From assembly GCF_021653975.1 (NCBI RefSeq), contig NZ_JAJKFK010000012.1, forward strand, positions 1-64,000: DNA of 64,000 nucleotides, given 5' to 3'. The DNA is from Amycolatopsis sp. GM8. Lineage in GTDB: Bacteria > Actinomycetota > Actinomycetes > Mycobacteriales > Pseudonocardiaceae. A program made the position numbers and the translations under genes. The notes below the pieces were generated by a model. That model had not been told where the DNA came from. It worked only from the letters and a program-made list of their open reading frames with translations, and did not search any database. Each line of letters opens with the position of its first letter. The first letter of the stretch is position 1. Below are positions 53,449-61,433 of this stretch, one piece after another.

Positions 53449-54039
53449 TCAAGCGCCGGGCGCCGGCACCCGGAAGCACGTGGTCACGGCGCATGTGGCG
53501 AGGTATTGGCCGATCAGGGCGAGGAGAGTCACGGCCCGTGTCTCGCCGAAGACCGACAGGAACTCGCCGTACAGCTCGTCCGGTACGTCGTGGTCCCGGA
53601 CAAGGCCGAGCGCCACGTCGTGGGCCAGCCGAGCGGGCCGGTCGAGCCCCGCGGGAGTGCGCGCGGCGGCGAGGTGCTCGATCACCTCGTCGCTCAGGCC
53701 TGCGCCGCGCGCAGCCGCGCTGTGGGCATAGAGGACGTACTCCGCCCGCCAATGCGCGGCCACGGTGAGGATTGCGACCTCGCGCACTGCCGGGGGCAGG
53801 TCCGCCGCCGAGATCGCCTCGGCCCAGTCGAGTTGACGTTCGCCGATGCCCGGCGCCCGCAGAAAAGCGTTGAACGGCCCGATGAGCCGGCCGTCGTCGA
53901 GAGCGGCGCGGTAGCCGGCCTGCCGTCCGCGGGCGACGCGGGTTCCCATCAGCCGATCGCTGAGTTTTCTTTGCTCGGCGTCGAGTTCGTCCCGGTCCAG
54001 CAGTCGAAGGCGACCGGTCTCCGGCTTTTTCCCTGTCAC
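53449..54039 (-). CDS. Carboxymuconolactone-decarboxylase-family protein
   Basis: 196 residues from GTG at 54039; TAGGTT ends 7 nt upstream, a leaderless start. AhpD-like helical fold: LPPAVREVAILTVAAHWRAEYVLYAH near 90-115 (described). The usual Cys-x2-Cys redox pair of AhpD is absent, as in carboxymuconolactone decarboxylases. It forms a unit with the tautomerase gene and is divergent from a LysR gene 71 nt away. Confidence 0.8.
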   Translation of the reverse strand: MTGKKPETGRLRLLDRDELDAEQRKLSDRLMGTRVARGRQAGYRAALDDGRLIGPFNAFLRAPGIGERQLDWAEAISAADLPPAVREVAILTVAAHWRAEYVLYAHSAAARGAGLSDEVIEHLAAARTPAGLDRPARLAHDVALGLVRDHDVPDELYGEFLSVFGETRAVTLLALIGQYLATCAVTTCFRVPAPGA

Positions 54040-54110
54040 AAGATTCAACCTACGTCCGCATCCACGATGCCACCAACGCACATTACGCACCGTGGGTATG
54101 CTCTCTAAGC

Positions 54111-55040
54111 ATGGATTTGTCGTTGTCCGCCTTGCGCACAATCCGCGTCGTAGCCGAGACCCGCAGCTTCACGGCTGCGGCCGCCGCCCTCGGTTACACG
54201 CAGTCGGCGGTGTCGCGCCAGATCGCGGCGGCGGAGCGTGAACTGGGCGCGGCGCTGTTCGAGCGCACGCCTCGTGGCGTGCAACTGACCCGCGCCGGTG
54301 GTCTCGTGCTGCGCCAGGTCGTGATCGCCCTCGACGCGCTCGAACAGGCCGAAAAGGTGCTCGCCGGCGAGCCTCGGCAGGTGCGGCGGGTTCGGGTGGG
54401 CGCCATTCCGGTGGCAGGGACGGCGCTGCTGCCGCGGTCGATCGCCGTGCTCCGGCGCATCCGTGCCGACCTCGAGATCTCCACCCGCGAGGGCACCACA
54501 CCAGCGCTGGTCCCGGCGGTGCGGGCCGGGACGCTGGACGCCGCACTGATCACCGGTCGGCCGCCGTTCCGTTCGCCCGACCAGGAGCAACCGCCGCTGA
54601 AACAGCACACCATCGTTGAGGCTTCGCTCGCAATCGCCGTGCCATCGGCCAGCCGCCACGCCGGCCCGGAGCCGGTGACCTTGGAGTCACTCCAGGGCGC
54701 GTCGTGGATCGCGAGCAGGTCGACCGATGACGAGCCACAACTCGGCGTCTGGCCAGGCCTCCCCGGACGGCCGGTTGTGCAACACTGGGCGCGCGATTGG
54801 GCCACGAAGCTCAGCCTGGTTTCCGAAGGCGCCGGGATCACCACGGTGCCGGCGGAGTTCCTGCCGCGCGTTCCCCCCGGCGTGACCATCACCCACATCG
54901 CCGATGTACCGGAAGAGATCCGCCGGGTGACCCTCACACACTCCCCCAACCTTGACCCGGACGTAGCCGCTCCGCTAGTCCAAGCAACCCGCGAAGCGGC
55001 CGCCACCCTGCTCGCAGAGCAAGATGCCCCGCCACGATGA
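54111..55040 (+). CDS. LysR-family transcriptional regulator
   Basis: 309 residues from ATG at 54111; TATGCT ends 8 nt upstream, so it is probably leaderless. Helix-turn-helix at about 3-62 (SFTAAAAALGYTQSAVSRQI, then LFERTPRGVQLTRAG), effector domain at about 90-300. Divergent from the carboxymuconolactone-decarboxylase/tautomerase pair, the standard LysR target arrangement. Confidence 0.9.
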   Translation: MDLSLSALRTIRVVAETRSFTAAAAALGYTQSAVSRQIAAAERELGAALFERTPRGVQLTRAGGLVLRQVVIALDALEQAEKVLAGEPRQVRRVRVGAIPVAGTALLPRSIAVLRRIRADLEISTREGTTPALVPAVRAGTLDAALITGRPPFRSPDQEQPPLKQHTIVEASLAIAVPSASRHAGPEPVTLESLQGASWIASRSTDDEPQLGVWPGLPGRPVVQHWARDWATKLSLVSEGAGITTVPAEFLPRVPPGVTITHIADVPEEIRRVTLTHSPNLDPDVAAPLVQATREAAATLLAEQDAPPR

Positions 55041-55145
55041 CCCGTCTAACAGCCACAGCTCGCGATGCGGCAGTCCACGTCGGCGGTCGGCATCGGAGTC
55101 CAGCGCCGTCCGCGCCGCGATGATCTCGGTGGCCCTGGCCTCCGC

Positions 55146-55262
55146 CTACCTTTCTAGCGCCGCGTTGACTACCGCCCCGTCGCCGATGAAGGCAAGGCCT
55201 GCCGCGCGAGCGGCGCCATCGCGGTCCAGCACCACGAACCTTGGAGTGCCCCTCTCGCACAC
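55146..55262 (-). pseudogene. Short gene remnant
   Basis: A 38-codon frame from GTG at 55262 reads GTPRFVVLDRDGAARAAG and FIGDGAVVNAALER before a stop. It looks like a piece of a conserved domain, but I cannot name the family and there is no ribosome site. It lies at the border of the integration hotspot. Confidence 0.3.
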
Positions 55263-55296
55263 AGCCGCAGGTCAAAGGATAAAAATCAAACTCGCG

Positions 55297-55414
55297 GTAG
55301 AGCTGAGGGGAACCGAACCCCTGACCTTCTCGATGCGAACTGTCCGCCCCGGCGTTTTCGCAGGTCAGCGAAGTCATACCTGAGGCCATAATGGCCGGTC
55401 ACGCTCGGTCCGGG
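55297..55414 (-). repeat. tRNA-Ala 3'-half fragment, attachment-site copy A
   Basis: On the minus strand this holds an anticodon-loop-like TTCGCAT, a variable loop, the T arm and acceptor 3' strand of an alanine tRNA, but with a mutated acceptor (AGCTCTA) and no 5' half. It matches 59277-59394 without gaps, at about 107 of 118 positions by eye. Confidence 0.65.
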
Positions 55415-55432
55415 TTACAACGCTTCGAGCCC

Positions 55433-55611
55433 GCCTCATCCGAGGAGCTTCTGACGAGCAGGTCCCGCAGGTGCTCGCCGATGTGCGCAGGCACCTTCGC
55501 CCGGTCCGCGAGGTGACGTGGCCGCCAGCCTTCTTCGGAAGCATCGAAGGTGACGGAACTGCGATCGGTGCTCGCGCGAAGGAACTGGTCGCCGGTGGGT
55601 TCGGTCAGTAA
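55433..55611 (+). pseudogene. VapB-like antitoxin remnant, copy A
   Basis: SSEELL in one frame jumps to DEQVPQVLADVRRHLRPV and WPPAFFGSIEGDGTAI in another, ending in GGFGQ at TAA 55609-55611. Compared with the intact copy at 59484 (LLRLVQEIPDDQVPDALREM, WPPAFFASAPGDG, EGFGR), about 22 bases are missing near 55453, which breaks the frame. Confidence 0.55.
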
Positions 55612-55615
55612 GCAC

Positions 55616-55985
55616 GTGATCATCTGCGATACGGGTCCGCTGGTCGCCGCCTCGATCCGCCGAGACACCGACTACCACCGCCGCACCGAGCTGTTCACGG
55701 GGTCTCGTCGGCTACCTGCTCGGCCGCGTTGGCAACGCTGTGGTCGAGGCCGGTTTTCCCCTCCATCGCCGAAGGCGCGCCTTCGTCTCGGCCGACCTGA
55801 CCAACGCGGACTACAACCACATGGCCGACCTCGTCGAGCAGTACGCGGACTTCCCTCTCGGCACCAGCGACGCCGCAGTGATCGCCCTGGCCGAACGCCT
55901 GGACGTCGACGAGATCGCAACACTGGATCAGCGGCACTTCCGCGCTGTCCGTCCCCGGCACGTGAAGGCATTCACGCCCCAGTGA
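55616..55985 (+). pseudogene. PIN-domain (VapC-like) toxin remnant, copy A
   Basis: It begins GTG at 55616 with VIICDTGPLVAAS (first PIN Asp) and RTELFTG, then loses the frame near 55702; about 15 residues are absent compared with copy B. The second frame continues VGYLLGRVGNAVVEAG and ADLVEQYADFPLGTSDAAVIALAERLDVDEIATLDQRHF (described), carrying the later PIN acids, to TGA at 55983-55985. No active ribonuclease can be made. Confidence 0.65.
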
Positions 55986-56078
55986 CCTGGGGCTGAGGTG
56001 ATCTCCTTGCGGCGCGGGTTCACGCCTGCCGGGCCGGGTGGTGCTGGTCAAGGGCTCGCCGGAGACCTTGAAGCGCCC
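55975..56078. repeat. Duplicated 104-bp block, copy A
   Basis: Ungapped match to 60520-60623. It starts with the hairpin GCCCCAG-TGAC-CTGGGGC, which also ends the toxin remnant. It probably moved with the surrounding island sequence. Confidence 0.65.
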
Positions 56079-56151
56079 ATGTGGCAGTACCACGACGACC
56101 TTCCTGGGCACCCTGCGGTTTGACCTGCCGTTTTGCGTTGGGATCGCCGGA

Positions 56152-56784
56152 TCACACGAGGTGGGCGATGCCGGAGCCAATGAAGTAGGCGCCGAAGCCA
56201 GCGGCAACGATGATGATGATCGTGCGGCCGTGCCTGGCCAGCCAGGTGTTCACGACGGTGACACCGCGGACCGTGGCATCGGGCCAGATGGCGTGAGCGA
56301 TGATCGGTATCTCGATCATCAGCATGTAGATCGCGGCGACGAGGACGATGCTCAGCACAGTCACCAGCAGGCTGTTGTGCGCCTTGGCGATGGAATGCAG
56401 CGAGGCCACGTACAACGGCCCTGGCGAATACATCACCACAGCGACACCCAGCAACCCGATCACGCCAAGCTCGCGGCGCTGTTTGTCTGCTTTGGGCCCG
56501 CGCGGTGGCCGGAAGTAAATGATCACGGCGAAGGCAACCAGCACGATGCCGATGACGAGGTCGATCCAGTGCGGCACGGTGTGGTGCCTAGGGCTCTCGG
56601 CTCCGCTCCCCTGCAACAGGAGCACGAAAAGAAAGCCGGCGCCGAGGGCGATCAGCGCAGCGCCGGTCAGGAAGGTCAGCGCTCGTCTCCGGGGTTGCGG
56701 GCCGGTCAACACGAACGCCATGAACAGCAGGGCAGGCGGGGAGATCGCGGCGCCGAACGCGGCGGGCACGGCTTCGGACAACAT
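56152..56784 (-). CDS. GAP/Sap-family membrane transporter
   Basis: 210 residues from ATG at 56784, with GGAAGG upstream; the open frame extends further 5' but without hydrophobic content. Six membrane segments (AAISPPALLFMAFVLTG near 10, LDLVIGIVLVAFAVIIYF near 80, GVIGLLGVAVVMYSPGPLYV near 115) and the family's Pro-rich SPGP turn. It resembles the mycobacterial Sap/GAP proteins linked to export of surface lipids (LysE-like fold). Island cargo between the two attachment copies. Confidence 0.7.
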   Translation of the reverse strand: MLSEAVPAAFGAAISPPALLFMAFVLTGPQPRRRALTFLTGAALIALGAGFLFVLLLQGSGAESPRHHTVPHWIDLVIGIVLVAFAVIIYFRPPRGPKADKQRRELGVIGLLGVAVVMYSPGPLYVASLHSIAKAHNSLLVTVLSIVLVAAIYMLMIEIPIIAHAIWPDATVRGVTVVNTWLARHGRTIIIIVAAGFGAYFIGSGIAHLV

Positions 56785-57060
56785 CGCGGACACAACCTTC
56801 CGTCCCACCCCGTACGGTTGACACCGAACGGATTCACCCGTCGTCCAATACAGCATGCGCGGCAGGCCCGCTGGCGTCGACGCCGAATCGCTCCTAGTCA
56901 GAAGGGACGAGTCCGCGGACCGCTCAAGCACCCGTCTGCCATCGGTGGCCACGCGCCGGATCTCAACGAGGCGAAATCGTGCCACCTAGTGACCTGGTGA
57001 GGAGATCGCGTGACTCCCAGGCGACCTCACATCTGAGTAACGCAGCTTGGGAACCAAATC

Positions 57061-57114
57061 CGAGCACCTGGAGAGTGCCTTTGACCTGCGGTTTCAGGTG
57101 TTCCTGGGGTACCC
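57061..57114. repeat. Duplicated 54-bp block, copy A
   Basis: Ungapped, diverged match to 60417-60470, sharing TGACCTG, GGTTT, AGGTGT and TGGGG in the same spacing. It lies in the 414-base gap between the divergent GAP-like and FUSC genes, which otherwise shows no gene. Confidence 0.55.
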
Positions 57115-57198
57115 CCATTGACCGCGGCATGTTGTCAGATTGGGGTTACGGGCATTTTGGCCCTAGCCGGTGCGCCGTGGGTGTGGGACGACCGTGAG

Positions 57199-58395
57199 AT
57201 GCCGGGGTGGACCACGTCGACATGGAGGTGGGTGAGCAAGGTGACGACGCCCAGCGCGCCCGGAGAAGATGCACGGCCTGTTCAGGCGGGGAAAGTCGCG
57301 GAGTGGCTGTCGGAGGTGTTTGCGCTCAATCGGGCGGGGATCAACTGGCCGCGAGCAGTGCTGTTCCTCGACGTCGCACTGGTCCCCGTGCTCGTTCTCT
57401 GGGCTCTCGGGCGCGAGGAATACCTTCTGAGCGCACTGTTCGGCGCATTGTTCGCGGCGCTGGCCGACCCGGGCGGCAGCTACGGAAACCGCGTGTCGCA
57501 TATCGCCCTTTTCGCGCTGATCGGCGCAGGGTTGACCGCGCTGGGCTTCGGTATCAGCGGGAGCGGCTGGGGCTGGCTGGCGCTGGCGGCGTTCGCAGTC
57601 ACCCTGGCGGGAGGCCTGGCGGCCGCGTTCGGGGCCCACAGGTTCGTAACGGCGCTACTGCTCAACGTCTGGTTCATCATCACCGTCGCGGTCGCGTTCG
57701 GCTTGCATCAGCAGCCCCACATCACCAGCTACACCTGGGCTCAGGTGCTCGCCTGGGCCGGTGGGTCGGCGCTGTGGATCACGGTCACGTTCCTCGGCTG
57801 GCTGATCCACGGGCGCCAGGACCGGCCCGCCGTGGCCGTGGAGCTGCCCGGTGACACCTCGCGGCGCCCACTGACCCGGCCGCTGATCATGTTCGCGGTG
57901 ATCCGCGCTGTCGTCATCGGCGGCACCGTCGCGATCGCGTTCGGACTGAACCTGTCTCACGGTTCGTGGATGCCGATCGCCGCCATCGTCGCGATGAAGC
58001 CGAGCCTCGAGCAGAGCACGCTGACAGCCGCACAGCGCCTTGCCGGTGCGCTGATCGGCGCCGTCGCCGCTGCTCTGATACTGCTGATACCCGCCAATGA
58101 ACACGGATCCACGCTGATCGCGATCACCCGTGGACTCGAAGTGGTCGCGCTCATCGTCCTGATGCACGGCTTCGCGATCCGCTTCTGGAACTATGCGCTC
58201 TACTGCGCGGCCATCGCCGCAGGAGTACTGATCCTGCTCGACCTCCCCCAACCATCCAACTTCTCCGCCGAGGGCTACCGGGTGCTGTGGACACTGTGTG
58301 GCGCAGGATTCGCCGTGCTCGTCATGCTGCTCGCAGGCCTACTCGCCAAACGCACCACCACAACGCCGCCACATCCCACTGCACAGCCAGCATGA
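57199..58395 (+). CDS. FUSC-family membrane protein
   Basis: 398 residues from ATG at 57199; GTG at 57232 or 57241 (near GGAGG at 57224) could be the true start. About ten membrane segments in two halves, the second (about 240-380) with the FUSC-like PIAAIVAMKPSLEQSTLTAAQRLAGALIGA stretch (described). Family members export aromatic acids and other toxic compounds (aromatic acid exporter/fusaric acid resistance). The stop overlaps the K+ channel start by 4 bases. Confidence 0.8.
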   Translation: MPGWTTSTWRWVSKVTTPSAPGEDARPVQAGKVAEWLSEVFALNRAGINWPRAVLFLDVALVPVLVLWALGREEYLLSALFGALFAALADPGGSYGNRVSHIALFALIGAGLTALGFGISGSGWGWLALAAFAVTLAGGLAAAFGAHRFVTALLLNVWFIITVAVAFGLHQQPHITSYTWAQVLAWAGGSALWITVTFLGWLIHGRQDRPAVAVELPGDTSRRPLTRPLIMFAVIRAVVIGGTVAIAFGLNLSHGSWMPIAAIVAMKPSLEQSTLTAAQRLAGALIGAVAAALILLIPANEHGSTLIAITRGLEVVALIVLMHGFAIRFWNYALYCAAIAAGVLILLDLPQPSNFSAEGYRVLWTLCGAGFAVLVMLLAGLLAKRTTTTPPHPTAQPA

Positions 58396-58904
58396 CGAGA
58401 CGGTTTTCCAGTGCTGCGGGCAGAATCGCCTGGACAGCACTACGAGCAGTCGGATCCGTCGCCGCATTGGTGGCGCTGTACTACGCGCTGCCGCTGGACC
58501 ACGCGTCCGCCCCTGCCGCCGGCGCGATGCTCCTTGTGGGGCTGGCCGGGTTCAGCGCCCTTGTCGCCGTCCAGGTCTGGCTGATCATGCGGTCCCAGTT
58601 TCCGGGTCTGCGGGCCATCGAGTCGCTGGCCACCAGCGTGCCGTTCTTCCTGCTGCTATTCGCCGCGACGTACGTGGTCCTGGCCGGGCTGTCAGCCAGC
58701 AACTTCGGCGGGCACCTGTCACGCACCGATGGGCTTTACTTCACGGTGACCGTGTTCTCCACCGTCGGGTTCGGTGACATCACCGGCAAAACTGAGACAG
58801 CCAGGCTGGTGGTCACGGGGCAGATGCTCGCGGACCTGGTTGTCTTCGGCGTGGCCATCAAGGTCATCGTGGGCGCGGTCCGGCGACGCCGATCAGACGC
58901 TTGA
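58392..58904 (+). CDS. Two-pore-helix K+ channel family protein
   Basis: 170 residues from ATG at 58392 (ATGA overlap with FUSC). Four hydrophobic segments; between the last two is a pore helix and the selectivity filter TVGFGD near 120. Ion_trans_2 family. No cytosolic RCK domain follows, the C-terminus being a short basic tail (RRRRSDA). Probably one transcript with FUSC. Confidence 0.85.
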   Translation: MTRRFSSAAGRIAWTALRAVGSVAALVALYYALPLDHASAPAAGAMLLVGLAGFSALVAVQVWLIMRSQFPGLRAIESLATSVPFFLLLFAATYVVLAGLSASNFGGHLSRTDGLYFTVTVFSTVGFGDITGKTETARLVVTGQMLADLVVFGVAIKVIVGAVRRRRSDA

Positions 58905-58964
58905 TGCGTGCGAGCAACGCGGTCCCGAGGCCCGACGACGTCCCACAGACCCGACGTCCGACTT

Positions 58965-59213
58965 TTGAGTCCACTGCTGGAACTTCCTGCGGTCCTGGAC
59001 CGCGCGGGCGCCAAGGCGGGCGTCCGCTACATCACCGTGTACGACGGACGGCCCTCGGGCGGATCGCTGCTGGCCGATCTCGACGTGCACCCGCGTGTGG
59101 CGATGCGCATCCTCCGGCACGCCAACTTCACCGTGACCATGGAGGTCTACACCGAGGTGTCCTCGGAGCAGACGCGTGCAGCGCTCAAGAAACTGGGAGA
59201 CAGCCTGCAATGA
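58965..59213 (+). pseudogene. Tyrosine-recombinase (integrase) C-terminal remnant
   Basis: Only the last 80 or so residues remain: RYITVYDGRPSGGSLLADL, VHPRVAMRILRHANFTVTMEVYTEVSSEQTRAAL (described). In intact relatives the first block is H-x2-R; here His has become Tyr (YDGR). The later Arg-His and the nucleophile Tyr (VYTEV) are kept. It ends 63 nt before attachment copy B, the usual place for an integrase gene. Confidence 0.75.
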
Positions 59214-59236
59214 CGCTGCTGCTGTACGGCAGCAAA

Positions 59237-59266
59237 AGGCCCTCCCCGACTACTCAGGAAGGGCCT
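59237..59266 (+). terminator. Hairpin terminator after integrase remnant
   Basis: AGGCCCT (59237-59243) pairs with AGGGCCT (59260-59266) around a 16-nt loop. It lies between the integrase stop and the attachment fragment. Confidence 0.5.
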
Positions 59267-59276
59267 CTGACCTGCT

Positions 59277-59394
59277 GTGGAGCTGAGGGGAATCGAACCC
59301 CTGACCTTCTCGATGCGAACTGTCCGCCCCGGCGTTTTCCCAGGTTAGCGAGGTCGCACCTCGGGCCATAATGGCCGGTCGCGGTCGGTCCGGG
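59277..59394 (-). repeat. tRNA-Ala 3'-half fragment, attachment-site copy B
   Basis: Minus strand 59319-59278 reads anticodon-loop-like TTCGCAT (anticodon CGC), stem CGAGA, a 5-nt variable loop, T arm AGGGG-TTCGATT-CCCCT, acceptor CAGCTCC and discriminator A. The U at position 70 fits the alanine G3-U70 identity pair. The sequence before TTCGCAT does not pair to make a 5' half, so this is not a working tRNA gene. Confidence 0.7.
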
Positions 59395-59403
59395 CCGGTG
59401 CTG

Positions 59404-59429
59404 CTGCTGTACTTTGTGCTGTACAGCAG
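59404..59429. promoter_or_regulatory. Inverted repeat upstream of antitoxin gene
   Basis: CTGCTGTAC (59404-59412) and GTACAGCAG (59421-59429) are perfect inverses with an 8-bp spacer, in the right place for toxin-antitoxin autoregulation. Confidence 0.45.
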
Positions 59430-59470
59430 GGCCCTGACCAGCGGTTCCGCACGCCGTGCTGCTGTCATCG

Positions 59471-59476
59471 TAGACT
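59471..59476 (+). promoter_or_regulatory. -10 box of leaderless antitoxin gene
   Basis: TAGACT ends 7 nt before ATG 59484, with no ribosome site between. Confidence 0.5.
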
Positions 59477-59483
59477 TGCCGGC

Positions 59484-59693
59484 ATGAGCAGCCCAGAGCG
59501 CGACGAACTACTGCGCTTGGTCCAGGAAATCCCGGACGACCAGGTGCCCGACGCCCTTCGCGAGATGCGGCGCCACCTCCAGCCGGTCTCCGAGCGGCCC
59601 TGGCCTCCGGCCTTCTTCGCCAGCGCTCCTGGCGACGGCGGGAGCATCGCCGAAGAGATCGACGACCTGCTGAGCGAGGGCTTCGGCCGGTAG
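59484..59693 (+). CDS. VapB-like antitoxin, copy B
   Basis: 69 residues, intact. Acidic and helical (SSPERDELLRLVQEIPDDQV), then a toxin-wrapping tail (WPPAFFASAPGDG, EEIDDLLSEGFGR). The stop overlaps the toxin start as TAGTG. As the toxin is broken it is an orphan. Family naming rests on the PIN toxin partner. Confidence 0.7.
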   Translation: MSSPERDELLRLVQEIPDDQVPDALREMRRHLQPVSERPWPPAFFASAPGDGGSIAEEIDDLLSEGFGR

Positions 59694-60116
59694 TGATCAT
59701 CTGCGACACGGCCCCGATCGTCGCGGCCGCGCTCTACAAGGACGCTGATCACCATTGATGCGTGGAGCTGTTCACGGGCCTGCGCCTGGCCAACCGGCAG
59801 TTGCTCTTGCCGTCCCCCATCGTCGCCGAGGTCGGCCACCTGCTCGCTACCAAGGCTGGCGCCCGCACGGAAGCGTTCTTCCTGCGCGCCCTGGCTGACC
59901 GCGACTTCATCCCGGGTCGAGCTAACCACGGATGACTACACCCGGATGGCTGAGCTGGTAGAGCAATACCACGACCTTCCCCTCGGCACGAGCGACGCGT
60001 CAGTGATCGCCCTCGCCGAACGGCTGGATGTCGAGGAGATCGCCACGCTGGACCTACGGCACTTCACGGTAGTTCGGCCGCGCCACGTGCAGGCGTTCAC
60101 CTTGCTGCCGGAGTAA
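59693..60116 (+). pseudogene. PIN-domain (VapC-like) toxin, copy B, nonsense plus frameshift
   Basis: GTG 59693 gives VIICDTAPIVAAALYKDADHH, then TGA at 59756-59758 where CGA (Arg) is expected. The same frame goes on as CVELFTGLRLANRQLL and PSPIVAEVGHLLA to about 59913, where one extra base shifts it. The rest, VELTTDDYTRMAELVEQY, GTSDASVIALAERL and EEIATLDLRHF, runs to TAA at 60114-60116. All four PIN acids would be present in the repaired protein. Confidence 0.75.
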
Positions 60117-60139
60117 CGGATTCGGACTTTGGAGGCGCG

Positions 60140-60373
60140 GTGGCCATGATCAGCATCCCATCACGGGGCCGCTTGGATCTGGAGCTCAACGGCCGAACGA
60201 TCCGGCTCCAAGGCGAAGGATTCAGACAAGGCCCCGTCGACTTTGTCGTGAGCGGAGCCCAGATACACCACTGGAACGACGGAGCAGAAGTAACCGACGA
60301 CGAGCGCAAAGCCATCCTCGATCATCTCTTCACCTGTGCGGCCGAAAAAGGGCTCAACATCGAGATCGACTGA
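60140..60373 (+). CDS. Small protein, possibly Imm74-like
   Basis: 77 residues from GTG 60140 (or ATG 60146), with GGAGG upstream. A beta-rich first half (RLDLELNGRTIRLQGEG, PVDFVVSGAQIHHW) and a helical tail (TDDERKAILDHL). The pattern recalls immunity-protein 74 families found beside toxins, from memory only. It follows the dead toxin by 23 bases. Codon use is less GC-biased than in core genes. Confidence 0.5.
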   Translation: MAMISIPSRGRLDLELNGRTIRLQGEGFRQGPVDFVVSGAQIHHWNDGAEVTDDERKAILDHLFTCAAEKGLNIEID

Positions 60374-60416
60374 CGCTGTCGCTGCCACACTCCATCGCCA
60401 GCTTTTGAACCATACC

Positions 60417-60470
60417 CGAGCGTATGGAAAGTGACGCTGACCTGGGGTTTTAGGTGTGCGTGGGGCACCC
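60417..60470. repeat. Duplicated 54-bp block, copy B
   Basis: Partner of 57061-57114. In this copy it precedes the 104-bp block by 49 bases, the reverse of the order in copy A. Confidence 0.55.
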
Positions 60471-60519
60471 TTGTTGACCGTGGTTGACCCGGGCATGTTG
60501 TTGGGATGTTGCTGGGAAT

Positions 60520-60623
60520 CGCCCCAGTGACCTGGGGCTGAGGTGATCTCCTCGCGGCGCGGGTTCACCCCTGCCAGGCCGGGTGGTGCCGGTCAAGGGT
60601 TTGCCGGAGGCCGCGTAGCGCCC
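60520..60623. repeat. Duplicated 104-bp block, copy B
   Basis: Partner of 55975-56078, with the same 7-bp hairpin at its start. The rest of the 60374-60789 gap shows no supported gene. Confidence 0.65.
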
Positions 60624-60789
60624 TTGATCGGTGCCGCCCGGTCTGGCTGCCCTCGGGCGCGCCGTAGGGAGATCACCGGACGTGCCCTCCCCCTGATCTC
60701 TGAAGCGGTGTCGGGGTCCGGCGCAGAGCCCCGGGGTTTGGCTCGAAATCAGTTGGCTTCGAGTCATCTGACCAGTCAAAATTGCGTTC

Positions 60790-61167
60790 ATGCGGAACGA
60801 GTTCCCGCGCCCGCTAGGAACATCCGAGCTGGCCACCTTAACCGCGCTGCTATCGGTCGAGTTCGACGGCGTGGACCAGCTGCGTGACCAGGTCAAGGGC
60901 GCGGCCGCGGTGCGGCGGTGTCGGTGTGGTTGCCCCACGATCGACCTGGCCCCTCGGCCGGGCGCCGTACGCGCTCCCGTTGGCGACGGCCTCTTGCTCC
61001 TTGAGGCGGGCATCGCTGGGGACGAGAGCGCCGCGCCGGGCGAGATTCTCCTCTTCGTTCGTGACGGATACCTGAGTTGTCTGGAGTACGTCTCCTATGG
61101 AGATTCACCACCGATGGCGTGGCCTGGAGTGTCGGACATCGTGCCGATCGGCAACCAGCGCAGCTAA
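60790..61167 (+). CDS. Conserved actinobacterial protein of unknown function
   Basis: 125 residues from ATG 60790. An N-terminal helical half contains a Cys-rich CRCGCPTIDL near 44; the C-terminal half is beta-rich (LLLLEAGI, EILLFVRDGYLSCLEYVSYGD). I have seen this pattern in small unnamed actinobacterial proteins. The clustered Cys could bind zinc. No clear ribosome site. Confidence 0.6.
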   Translation: MRNEFPRPLGTSELATLTALLSVEFDGVDQLRDQVKGAAAVRRCRCGCPTIDLAPRPGAVRAPVGDGLLLLEAGIAGDESAAPGEILLFVRDGYLSCLEYVSYGDSPPMAWPGVSDIVPIGNQRS

Positions 61168-61259
61168 CGGGCTGCGTCGAACGGGTCGACGGGCCGACAG
61201 GTCCCGCGAGGGCTCATCGGGGCCGCCGGCCGGAGCGGAGCGGCAGGCCGGACGGCCAC

Positions 61260-61279
61260 GCGGCGCGCTTGCGCGCCGC
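61260..61279. terminator. GC hairpin between unknown gene and ParA gene
   Basis: GCGGCGCG-CTTG-CGCGCCGC is a perfect 8-bp stem, followed by TCTTGATTCC. The surrounding gap (61168-61433) has no supported gene; G+C falls sharply after it. Confidence 0.4.
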
Positions 61280-61433
61280 TCTTGATTCCATAGAGCCAAG
61301 TTCGGCAGCAGTGCACAGTCGTTGCGTGGACGCGAGAGACAGGTTGTAACACTGTGCGTACCACGGCGATACTCCTAGTCGCAAACCTGAAGTTCGTCCG
61401 CGTTTCGCATATCGACTCCTGAGGCAGGCACTC

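Noticed and set aside
59278..59319. Functional tRNA gene
   Set aside because: Only the 3' half is present; sequence 5' of the anticodon loop cannot form the D arm or the acceptor 5' strand.
59278..59319. tmRNA 3' end
   Set aside because: It also ends in CAGCTCCA, but the anticodon-like loop TTCGCAT, a matching stem strand and a 5-nt variable loop fit tRNA-Ala better. Not fully excluded.
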